Positions 47,038-54,159 of a DNA stretch of 64,000 nt are shown here, piece after piece. The stretch's first letter is position 1; the number at the start of each line of letters is the position of its first letter. The DNA is taken from positions 88,457 to 152,456 of the forward strand of contig NZ_JAMYJR010000035.1 of the NCBI RefSeq assembly GCF_024137025.1, in the 5' to 3' direction. A program made the position numbers and the translations under genes. The notes beneath the pieces were generated by a model. The model was not told where the DNA came from. It made no database searches and saw only the letters and a program-made list of their open reading frames with translations. This DNA comes from Paractinoplanes aksuensis (GTDB taxonomy: Bacteria; Actinomycetota; Actinomycetes; Mycobacteriales; Micromonosporaceae).

Positions 47038-47933
47038 TGACCGTTTCAATCGTCGAGGTCTCCCCGCGTGACGGGCTGCAGAACGAGTCCGCGCTCGTCC
47101 CCACGGCCGACAAACTGGCCCTGATCGGGACGCTCGTGGCGAGCGGCGTGCGCCGCATCGAGGCGGTGAGCTTCGCCCACCCGAAGCGGGTGCCCCAGAT
47201 GGCCGACGCGGAGGCGGTGGCGGCCGGGCTGCCTCGCGGCCAGGTGTCGTGGATCGGGCTCGTGCTCAACGAGAAGGGCCTCGACCGGGCCATCGCGGCC
47301 GGCCTTGACGAGGTGAACGTGGTCGTCGTCGCCACCGACACGTTCAGCGAACGCAACCAGGGCGTACCGACGGCCGAGGCCGCTGCGGCGTGGTCACGGA
47401 TCGCCGCCCGGGCCCGAGAAGCCGGATTGCGGACGACGGTGACCGTGGCCGCCGCATTCGGCTGCCCGTTCGAGGGCGAGGTGCCGGTGGCCCGGGTCCG
47501 CTCGGTGATCGAGGCGTGCGCGGCGGCCGGGCCCGACGAGCTGGCCATCGCCGACACCATCGGCGTGGGGGTGCCGGCCCAGGTCCGAGCCCTGCACGAG
47601 GCGGCGGTCGCGGCGGCGCCCGGCGTGCCGTTGCGCTGGCACTTCCACAACACGCGCAACACGGGTTACGCGAACGCGCTGGCCGCAGCCGAACTGGCCG
47701 GCTCGGAGCCGGTAGCCCTGGACAGCAGCGCGGGCGGCATCGGCGGCTGCCCGTTCGCCCCCAACGCGACAGGCAACATCGCCACCGAAGACCTGCTCTA
47801 CCTGCTGCATCGCAACGGCTTCCCCACCGGCGTCGACGTCGAGCCGCTGCTACCCCTGGGCGCTCGCCTCGGCGAACTGCTGGGCCACCAGGTCCCGGGC
47901 CAACTGGCCCGCGCCGGCCTCTTCCCGTCCTAG
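47037..47933 (+). CDS. Hydroxymethylglutaryl-CoA lyase family protein
   Basis: A 298-aa TIM-barrel lyase: EVSPRDGLQNES (catalytic Arg and Asp), WHFHNTRNTGYAN (metal-binding HxH), and the Cys loop GGIGGCPFAPNATGN. It cleaves a 3-hydroxy-3-methyl acyl-CoA, HMG-CoA being the best known substrate. With the divergent CoA-transferase it could finish a pathway to acetyl-CoA and a ketone or keto acid. ATG at 47037; AGG 10 bases upstream. Its stop codon lies in the first unit of a 45-bp repeat. Confidence 0.9.
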   Translation: MTVSIVEVSPRDGLQNESALVPTADKLALIGTLVASGVRRIEAVSFAHPKRVPQMADAEAVAAGLPRGQVSWIGLVLNEKGLDRAIAAGLDEVNVVVVATDTFSERNQGVPTAEAAAAWSRIAARAREAGLRTTVTVAAAFGCPFEGEVPVARVRSVIEACAAAGPDELAIADTIGVGVPAQVRALHEAAVAAAPGVPLRWHFHNTRNTGYANALAAAELAGSEPVALDSSAGGIGGCPFAPNATGNIATEDLLYLLHRNGFPTGVDVEPLLPLGARLGELLGHQVPGQLARAGLFPS

Positions 47934-48055
47934 ATGGTCACCTCCGGATCGCTGCTGGTCCGCAGCTTCCCGTCCTGGATGGTCACCTCCGGATCGCCGC
48001 CGGTCCGCAGCTTCCCGTCCTAGAAAGGCACGCCCCGATCGGTGTTGGCCCGCAG
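47921..48055 (+). repeat. 45-bp x 3 tandem repeat starting at the lyase stop codon
   Basis: Units at 47921, 47966 and 48011, opening CTTCCCGTCCTAG, CTTCCCGTCCTGG, CTTCCCGTCCTAG. Unit 1 contains the last codons and TAG stop of the lyase gene; units 2 and 3 are noncoding copies with increasing divergence. Confidence 0.9.
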
Positions 48056-48109
48056 CGAACGGGTAGGCCAACGTCGATGTGTTGGCGACCCGGCGGCGGG
48101 AGGTGGACC

Positions 48110-49654
48110 ATGCGTGGGCGCATCGTGGCAGCTCAGCGCGTTGCGCGCCTGCTGTTGCTGGCGGGTTTGGCGGTTGCCGCCTACTTCGCGCTGAGCATGT
48201 TCGACCACGCCGCACACGCCGGCGAAGGTCTGACAGATCCACTGCCGAACGTCGATCCCACTGCCATCGCGCAGAACCTGACCAACGACGCCAAGAAGGG
48301 CCGGCCGGCCCCGATATCCACAGCGCACAGGGCCGCCGAGGCGAAGACAAAACCCCAAGCCGCCCAGGTAAAGACGGAACGCAAAGCGGTCGTTACGAAG
48401 ACCGAGCGCAGGGCTGTCCGTGTCAAGACCGAGCACAAGGCTGTCCGCGCCAAGACCGAGCGCAGGGTTGTCCGCGCCAAGACTCAACACACGTCCGTCA
48501 AAACCAAGACCGAACGCCAAGCCGTCAAGGCGCAACGCCAAGCGATCAACGTCAAGGCAAAGCATCACGCCGTCAACGTCAAGGCGCAACGTCGAGCCGT
48601 CACCGTCAAGGCGCAACGCCAGGCCGTGAACATCGAGGCGCAACGCCAGGCCGTCAACGTCAAGACTCAGCGCGCAGCTGTCCGCATCTCGCCGGAACGA
48701 AAGACCGTCCACATCACGGCGGGACGCAACGCCGCCCACATCACTGCGGAACGTAAAGCCGTTCGTGTCGTGCTCGAGGCGGAGGTCGCACGCGGGAACG
48801 CGAACGTGAAGGCAGAGAGCCGGAAGGCAGTCTCGCTGGAGAAGGTAACTCCGCAACTGAGCAGCCTGCCCCTCGACTACTTGCGTGACTTACGCCTGCT
48901 GCGGGCTTCTGCCGCCTTGGCGTCCAGTCCCGACCTACTGGCCAACCTTCCATTGACCTCCGCCGAAGTTGAGGTCGGCCCCTGGGACGCGGCACGGCTT
49001 AGGCGGTTTGAGCAGATCGGTCCGGCGGGACTGACCGTTCTGCTCCCCCGCTCAGCGTCGCCGGAACAACTGTTCCGAGCGGGCACCCGGTACCTAGCTG
49101 GCACCCAGAGCCAACTGGCCACCGAGGTCCAGCTGGTCACTGAGAACCGATCGGTCACCAAGGACCGGGCTGGCATCCCGATCCAGGTGGGCACCTGGAT
49201 CCAGGTGGGCACCCCGATCCAGGTGGGCACTCCGATTCGCGCGGGCACGCCGGTCCAGGCGAGCACGCCGGTCCGAGCGGGCACCGGGAATCAACCGGCT
49301 ACTGCGACGTCCTTGGGCCCGTGGCTTGTCATGTCGGGCACTCCCTGGTTGACCGACGTTTCGGACCCGTGGCTGCGGGGCGGCGGCGCCGGGAGGTCGG
49401 GCGCGCCGGCCACTCGGATTGCCGCGAGCCCGGCGGAGCCGGCGTCGGATCCGGGCCCGCCGGGCTCGCCGAGCCGGCCGACCGGCAACGTGGCTGGGGC
49501 CGGCCACGTCCGGGACTCGGGCGGGAGCGCGGCGGCGCCGATGGGCACCGTCCCGTCGTCCTGGTGCTTGGAACTTGCCTCTGAACTGGCTCCTCTGCCC
49601 GCGAACGCCCGTTTCTTCGGGCTTACCGTCCGTTATTGCGGGCCTCCCAGCTGA
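48110..49654 (+). CDS. Exported or membrane-anchored repeat protein of unknown function
   Basis: A 514-aa protein starting ATG with GGGAGGTGGACC upstream. N-terminal hydrophobic segment after MRGRIVAAQRVARL (signal peptide or anchor, about residues 13-30). Then an array of basic nonapeptides (KTERRAVRV, KAQRQAVNI) at about 87-219, a non-repetitive helical middle (LPLDYLRDLRLLRASAALA), a second array of hexapeptides (VGTPIQ) at about 354-392, and a Gly/Pro/Ala-rich tail. No family recognised. The strong positive charge suggests interaction with wall polymers or nucleic acid, but that is speculation. Confidence 0.7.
   Translation: MRGRIVAAQRVARLLLLAGLAVAAYFALSMFDHAAHAGEGLTDPLPNVDPTAIAQNLTNDAKKGRPAPISTAHRAAEAKTKPQAAQVKTERKAVVTKTERRAVRVKTEHKAVRAKTERRVVRAKTQHTSVKTKTERQAVKAQRQAINVKAKHHAVNVKAQRRAVTVKAQRQAVNIEAQRQAVNVKTQRAAVRISPERKTVHITAGRNAAHITAERKAVRVVLEAEVARGNANVKAESRKAVSLEKVTPQLSSLPLDYLRDLRLLRASAALASSPDLLANLPLTSAEVEVGPWDAARLRRFEQIGPAGLTVLLPRSASPEQLFRAGTRYLAGTQSQLATEVQLVTENRSVTKDRAGIPIQVGTWIQVGTPIQVGTPIRAGTPVQASTPVRAGTGNQPATATSLGPWLVMSGTPWLTDVSDPWLRGGGAGRSGAPATRIAASPAEPASDPGPPGSPSRPTGNVAGAGHVRDSGGSAAAPMGTVPSSWCLELASELAPLPANARFFGLTVRYCGPPS
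48368..48766 (+). repeat. 27-bp x 15 in-frame array (nonapeptides)
   Basis: Fourteen 9-residue units plus one 7-residue unit, pattern x-K-(T/A)-(E/Q)-R-x-A-V-x. Unit spacing is 27 bp except for the one shortened unit. The code is far more diverged than the 45-bp array nearby, so the array is older or under protein-level selection. Confidence 0.85.
49169..49285 (+). repeat. 18-bp in-frame array (hexapeptides)
   Basis: Six full units plus a partial one with pattern (V/A)-G-T-P-I-Q, starting at 49169, 49187, 49205, 49223, 49241 and 49259. Units 2 and 3 differ by only two bases. Confidence 0.85.
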
Positions 49655-49762
49655 ATTCTGCGGTTCGGAATCGGGCTGTCGCCTTCGGGGCGACGGCCGT
49701 GAGCCGGCCGCTGGATTTCCGCGCGCCGGTTTCCCACCGCGAGCTCTGGCTGGGAGGCCATC

Positions 49763-50371
49763 GTGATCCGCATTCTGCTTGTCGAACCCATGAATCTGCT
49801 GCGCGGCGCTCTGGCCGCGACCCTGTCCCTGGAAGACGACTTCGATGTTGTGGCCGAGCTGCCCGGTCTCGGTGAGGCGCTCGACATGGCCCGCGCCGTG
49901 CCGCCCGATGTGGCCGTCGTCAACGTCGGGCTGCTGACCGAGGACGGTCTGCAGCTACTGAATCGGCTCAGTGTCGAGCAGCCTCAGTGCGCCACTCTCG
50001 TGCTGGCCGGGCCCGAGGCGCCGGAGCGGCTGCACCGCGCGCTGGAACTGCACGCCCGCGGCGTCGTCGGCACCCAAGCCGCGCCCTGTGAGCTCGTCCG
50101 CGCCATCCGGCGGCTGGCCGGCGGCGAGCGGGTCATCGACGCCGGACTGGCCGTGGCCATGGTGGCGGCGCCGCGCAGTCCGCTGTCGGCGCGGGAGATG
50201 GACGTGCTCAGCGTGGCCGCGTCGGGCGCGCCTTCGCCCGAGATCGCGGCCACGCTGCACCTGACCGCGGGCACCGTCCGCAACTACATCTCGGTGATCC
50301 TGCGCAAGACGGGCGCGCGCAATCGGCTCGAAGCGGTCCGGGTGGCCGAGGCGGCGGGCTGGTTCGGGTGA
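49763..50371 (+). CDS. LuxR-type response regulator with degenerate receiver
   Basis: A 202-aa DesR/NarL-like regulator: receiver domain (1-115) and LuxR helix-turn-helix (SPLSAREMDVLSVAA, SPEIAATLHLTAGTVRNYIS). The receiver lacks its acidic site: the usual VDD triad reads LLVEPMN and the phospho-acceptor Asp is Asn (VAVVNVGLL). It is therefore probably phosphorylation-independent. GTG at 49763 with GGGAGG upstream. No sensor kinase is adjacent. Confidence 0.9.
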   Translation: MIRILLVEPMNLLRGALAATLSLEDDFDVVAELPGLGEALDMARAVPPDVAVVNVGLLTEDGLQLLNRLSVEQPQCATLVLAGPEAPERLHRALELHARGVVGTQAAPCELVRAIRRLAGGERVIDAGLAVAMVAAPRSPLSAREMDVLSVAASGAPSPEIAATLHLTAGTVRNYISVILRKTGARNRLEAVRVAEAAGWFG

Positions 50372-50402
50372 GGCCGATCAGCCCGGACACGAGCATCGGC
50401 CC

Positions 50403-50473
50403 CGCCCACGTCGTCGTCGGACCAGGCCCGGGTACGGCCCCGCCACGTCGACGTCGGACCAGGCCGGGTGTGA
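50403..50473 (+). repeat. Two-copy repeat of about 38 bp downstream of the response regulator
   Basis: CGCC-CACGTCGTCGTCGGACC and CGCC-ACGTCGACGTCGGACC blocks with a shared AGGCCCGGGT tail lie in the 199-bp gap before the next gene. Nothing else is evident in that gap. Confidence 0.6.
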
Positions 50474-50570
50474 CTTTTGTCAGCTCAGCCGATGACAACG
50501 CTCACTGGGGCCGGCCCGCGCCGACATCGAAGCTGGTCAGTGACAAGAACTCACACCAGCAGGAGGAACG

Positions 50571-51128
50571 ATGAATCGGCAACGACTTCCGATGATCGTC
50601 GTCAGCGTGCTCGTGGCGCTGGGACTCGTCGCCGCGGGCACGAGTGCGGCCAACGCCGCGCCCAGCGCCGCAGCGCCGCCCGCCACCACCGCCGTACCCA
50701 GTGTGCCGGTCACCGGCAGCTTCACCGATGCCGGCGGGGGCGCCGGCACGTTCGCCGGTACTTTCACGCCCACGAAGTTCGCGGCGCCCGACGGAAGCCT
50801 CGTGGCCACCGGCACGCTGACCGGCACGCTCACCGATTCGACCGGCACCGCTCTGGGCGAGGTCACGCAGACCGTCAGCGCGCCCGCCGTCGTCGCCCAG
50901 GCCACCTGCCGGGTGCTGGACCTGGTGCTCGGCCCGCTGCACCTCGACCTGCTCGGCCTGACGGTCGACCTCAACCAGCTGCACCTGGTGATCAACGCGG
51001 TGTCCGGCGCCGGGAACCTGCTCGGCAACCTGCTGTGCGCGATCGTCGGCCTGCTCGACGGCGGCGCGAGCGCCGGCCAACTGGCCGCGATCCTCAACTT
51101 CCTGCTGGCTCTGCTCAGCGGGCTCTGA
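50571..51128 (+). CDS. Secreted protein of unknown function, 185 aa
   Basis: Signal peptide (cleavage near AANAAPSA, about residue 29), a Thr/Gly-rich beta-type region (GSFTDAGGGAGTFAGTF), then a Leu-rich helical region containing two cysteines (ATCRVLDLVLG, NLLCAIVGLL). Strong ribosome binding site AGGAGGAACG before ATG. No named family recognised. Followed by a strong terminator. Confidence 0.82.
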   Translation: MNRQRLPMIVVSVLVALGLVAAGTSAANAAPSAAAPPATTAVPSVPVTGSFTDAGGGAGTFAGTFTPTKFAAPDGSLVATGTLTGTLTDSTGTALGEVTQTVSAPAVVAQATCRVLDLVLGPLHLDLLGLTVDLNQLHLVINAVSGAGNLLGNLLCAIVGLLDGGASAGQLAAILNFLLALLSGL

Positions 51129-51140
51129 CCCCTACTGCCC

Positions 51141-51172
51141 AGGTGGCCGCGCCCGTACGGGTGCGGCCACCT
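51141..51172 (+). terminator. Hairpin terminator
   Basis: AGGTGGCCGC pairs perfectly with GCGGCCACCT, and the inner CCCGTACGGG is itself self-complementary, giving a near-continuous stem immediately after the secreted-protein gene. Confidence 0.85.
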
Positions 51173-51226
51173 CGCATGTCGTTTCTGTCCAAGACGCCTT
51201 CGTGATCGTCTTCTAATCTGGCTGAC

Positions 51227-51799
51227 ATGCGTGAACTTGTGTACACCGGTTTCGTCTCGCTCGACGGTGTGGTCGACTCCCCCGGCGGCCCCAGCGAGGG
51301 CCACCGCAGCGGCGGCTGGACCTACCAGGACATCGAGTTCCTGCCCGAGGCGTACGCGCTCAAGGGCGAGGAACTGGCCGAGACCTCGGCCCTCATGTTC
51401 GGGCGGCGCAGCTACGAGGCGTTCGCGCCGACCTGGGTCGACTCGGCCGACCACGCCAGTTACAAAGACCTTCCCAAGTACGTCGTCTCGACCACCCTGT
51501 CCGAGGCCGAGCTCACCGACGGCTGGGGCGAGACGACGATCCTGCGCTCGACCGACGAGATCGCCGAGCTCAAGAAGGGCGAGGGCGGCGCCATCTTCAT
51601 CCACGGCAGCGCCGACCTGGCCCGGCGCCTGTCCGAGGCCGGCCTGATCGACCGCTACCACCTGCTCATGTACCCGGTGCTGCTGGGCGCGGGCAAGAGC
51701 CTGTTCAGCCGGGCCGACAACGACAAGCGCATGCTGAAGCTGCGGACCTCCGAGGCGTACCCCAACGGGATCCTCAAACTGATCTACGACGTGGGCTGA
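51227..51799 (+). CDS. RibD C-terminal/DHFR-like reductase (1)
   Basis: A 190-aa dihydrofolate-reductase-fold protein of the RibD C-terminal/YyaP type: YTGFVSLDGVVD, ALMFGRRSYEAF, KYVVSTTLSEAE, IFIHGSADLARRL and LLGAGKSLF. Probable NADPH-dependent reductase, substrate unknown. No Shine-Dalgarno precedes the ATG; TAATCT lies 11-16 bases upstream, so the message may be leaderless. Its 3' end overlaps the convergent AraC gene by 16 bp. Confidence 0.88.
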   Translation: MRELVYTGFVSLDGVVDSPGGPSEGHRSGGWTYQDIEFLPEAYALKGEELAETSALMFGRRSYEAFAPTWVDSADHASYKDLPKYVVSTTLSEAELTDGWGETTILRSTDEIAELKKGEGGAIFIHGSADLARRLSEAGLIDRYHLLMYPVLLGAGKSLFSRADNDKRMLKLRTSEAYPNGILKLIYDVG

Positions 51800-52491
51800 G
51801 CCAGGTCGAGGGCGATCGCCCCGGGCGTGCCGTCGCGGAGCTGCCGCGGCGTGCGCCCGACGTAGCGGCGCAGCGCGCGGGCCAGGTGCGGCTCGTCGAA
51901 ATAGCCGAGCCCGGCCACGACGTCGGCCACCGGCTTGCCCCCGGCGAGCAGGAACGACGCTTCCCGGGCACGCTCGATCTGGCGTACTGCCCCCTGGGCC
52001 AGCCCGGTCGCGGACCGGAACCGGCGTTCCAGCGTGCGCGGCGTGACCTCGGGCCGGCCACCGCGCCGCACCTCCGCTACCAGGGGATCGCGTTCCAGGG
52101 CGCCGGCCCGCACGAGCCGGTCGACCAGGGCCTCGGCGTCGTCCGGGCCGGGCGTCTCCCATCGGTCGCCGGCCAGCCGGAAGTGCCGGTGGGTAGCGTC
52201 GGGCAGCTCGAGCCCGGCGTCGACCAGGGCCGGCGTGGCCACGACCCGCAACGAGGTGCCGACCGCCAGCTCGATGCCGACGAACGTGGCCCCCTCGGGC
52301 ACCGGCGCCGTTCCCGTACGGGTCTCGGGGCCGGTCACCCCGGCGTACGCGCGGCCGTCCTGCTGCCAGAACACCAGGCCGAGGTTGACGCCGGCCACCG
52401 AGGTCATCTCGGTGACGCGGTCGCTCGTGCAGGTCCACACCTCGCTGACCCACGGCGAGTCCGACCCCCGTCGGCCGAATCGCAGCTGCAT
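51784..52491 (-). CDS. AraC-family transcriptional regulator
   Basis: About 235 aa: N-terminal sensing part (VWTCTSDRVTEMTSV, GVTGPETRT) like DUF6597-type regulators, then an AraC DNA-binding domain (TPRTLERRFRSATGLAQG, GGKPVADVVAGLGYFDEPHLARALRRYVGRTPRQLR). ATG at 52491 chosen; no good ribosome binding site is seen and in-frame starts exist up to 52542. Lies between two DHFR-like genes and probably controls one or both. Confidence 0.88.
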   Translation of the reverse strand: MQLRFGRRGSDSPWVSEVWTCTSDRVTEMTSVAGVNLGLVFWQQDGRAYAGVTGPETRTGTAPVPEGATFVGIELAVGTSLRVVATPALVDAGLELPDATHRHFRLAGDRWETPGPDDAEALVDRLVRAGALERDPLVAEVRRGGRPEVTPRTLERRFRSATGLAQGAVRQIERAREASFLLAGGKPVADVVAGLGYFDEPHLARALRRYVGRTPRQLRDGTPGAIALDLAQPTS

Positions 52492-52547
52492 CCGGAAAAG
52501 GTACGCGATCACCGATGAGTTCCGGCCACGGCCGGGGTCCACCCCGC

Positions 52548-53150
52548 ATGGCGAAAATCATCTCGACCCTGTTCATCGCGGCCGACGGCGTAGCCGAGAT
52601 CGACCCCGACTGGCACTTCCCCTACTTCGACGAAAACATGGGCCGTGCCGTCAGCGAGGACTACGAGACCTCGGACGTGCTGCTGATCGGCCGCGACACG
52701 TACGACAGCTTCGCCGGCGCCTGGCCCGGCCGCGAGCAGGCCGGCGGCGAGGACGCCCCCTTCGCGAAGCAACTGGGCGACACCCGCAAGATCGTCGCCT
52801 CCCGCCAGAACCTGACGTTCATCTGGCGCAACTCCGAGCTGCTGGAGGGCGACCTGCTCGACGCGGCCCGCGCCCTCAAGGCCGACCCCGCGATCAAGGG
52901 CGTTCTCATCCCCGGCTCGATCACCATCGTCCAGCAGTTGCTGGCGGCCGGCCTGATCGACGAGTTGCGCCTGCTCATCCACCCGGTCGCCGCCCGCAAA
53001 GGGCGCCGCCTCTTCGACGAAGGCGGCACCCCGTACCACCTGAAGGTGACGGCGACCGAAATCTTCCCGACCGGCGTCATCCGCGTGATCTACGCCCCCA
53101 CCGACAAGCCGGCCCCGGCCGGCTACGAAGACGCCAAGGGCAAGGTCTAG
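52548..53150 (+). CDS. RibD C-terminal/DHFR-like reductase (2)
   Basis: A 200-aa relative of the reductase at 51227: ISTLFIAADGVAEIDPDW, VLLIGRDTYDSFA, KIVASRQNLTF, IKGVLIPGSITIVQQLLAAG. ATG at 52548, 56 bp divergent from the AraC start. The two reductases are only moderately alike, so this is not a recent duplication. The stop overlaps the convergent frameshifted gene. Confidence 0.88.
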   Translation: MAKIISTLFIAADGVAEIDPDWHFPYFDENMGRAVSEDYETSDVLLIGRDTYDSFAGAWPGREQAGGEDAPFAKQLGDTRKIVASRQNLTFIWRNSELLEGDLLDAARALKADPAIKGVLIPGSITIVQQLLAAGLIDELRLLIHPVAARKGRRLFDEGGTPYHLKVTATEIFPTGVIRVIYAPTDKPAPAGYEDAKGKV

Positions 53151-53946
53151 GAGCGCGGCCAGCCCAGCTGATGCCAGCGGTGCTGACCGGAGAACCAGAT
53201 ACCGGTCTCCCGTGACAGGCGGTAGGTGCCGAGCCAGCCGAGCGGCTTCACCACCACGTCCACCCGCCACGAAGCCCCTTGGCGGGTCTGGGTCAAGCCG
53301 CAGTCGGACAGCGCGCGATACCAGCCGTCGTAACTGTCGCAGACGAGCACCGCCCGGGCCGACTCCTCCGGCCCGGTCAGCAGTCGGCTCGCGAACTCCG
53401 GATCGGCCGAGATCGGGCTGAACATATGCGAAGTAGGTGCATTCCGTCGCCACTGCCGAAGATGTTCCGCCACCGGGTATCGGTGCGACCTGCCTCGTGC
53501 CATTTCGAGTGGAGCTGGTCGCGACCCTGATCGGAGAAGGCATCGTTCAGGTGGTAGCCGACCTTGGCGAAATACGGTGAATGGGCCGACCATGCCAGGA
53601 CATCCGGCACGTAGCGGCCCCACCACCGGTGGACCACGGCGAGAACGGGATCGTCGGTTGGCAGTCCGCGGTCGTGCCAACGGGCCAGGCCGAGGTCAGG
53701 CCGTCGCCAGCCGAGGCCATAGACCAGCAACTGAAGGAACGGCCCCCAATAGGCGATCCGCTCGTTCAGGCCCGCGGTGACGTCGTCGTTCCGTCCGCGG
53801 GCGGCCACCGGGTCCGGCGGGGGCGGATGACTGCCCTGCGGATCTGCCACAGCCGCCCAAGCCCGCGGGAGATAGAAGTTCACCCCTCCGTCCGTTCCGG
53901 CGGCAGCCGACGAGAACTCGGGTCGGGACAAGTCCGGGCCAGTCAT
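53147..53946 (-). pseudogene. Frameshifted gene of unknown function
   Basis: From ATG at 53946 the frame encodes FYLPRAWAAVADPQ, ERIAYWGPFLQLLVYGLGWR and SPYFAKVGYHLNDAFSDQG up to about 53440. The protein-like signal then continues in another frame (MFSPISADPEFASRL, VLVCDSYDGWYRALSDCGL, WLGTYRLSRETGIWF) to the stop at 53147. The two parts make sense as one protein of about 265 aa with a one-base shift near 53430-53460. It may be a real mutation or a sequencing error. Function unknown. Confidence 0.6.
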
Positions 53947-54066
53947 GGGAGCAGGCTATGGGCCGGGCCGGACCCGACCGGCGTAACCGGGAAAAATCGG
54001 TGGCGCGGTCTCGGACCACCGTGGCAGGGTGGTCGGCGTCCTGCTGATCGAGACGAGGAGTAAGCA

Positions 54067-54159
54067 ATGCGAGCAGCTTCCACGCTCCGGACCCTTTTCC
54101 GTCCCACCGTGGAGTTGCGTTTTGGCATTGTTGAATCTCGGGATCGTCGCCCATGTTGA
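54067..54159 (+). CDS. Leader ORF, 30 codons, overlapping the tet-type gene start
   Basis: ATG at 54067 with a strong GAGGAG seven bases upstream opens a 30-codon ORF (MRAASTLRTLFRPTVELRFG...). It ends at 54159, overlapping the first 38 bases of the ribosomal protection gene in another frame. The main gene by contrast has a TTG start. This resembles the short leader peptides of tet(M)-like genes, where ribosome stalling controls expression. Translation is inferred only from the ribosome binding site and layout. Confidence 0.55.
   Translation: MRAASTLRTLFRPTVELRFGIVESRDRRPC

Noticed and set aside
53147..53680. Separate complete gene on the minus strand within the frameshifted locus
   Set aside because: Its first 80 residues are Arg/Pro-rich and lie opposite the protein-like frame of the upstream part. 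A single frameshifted gene explains both halves better.
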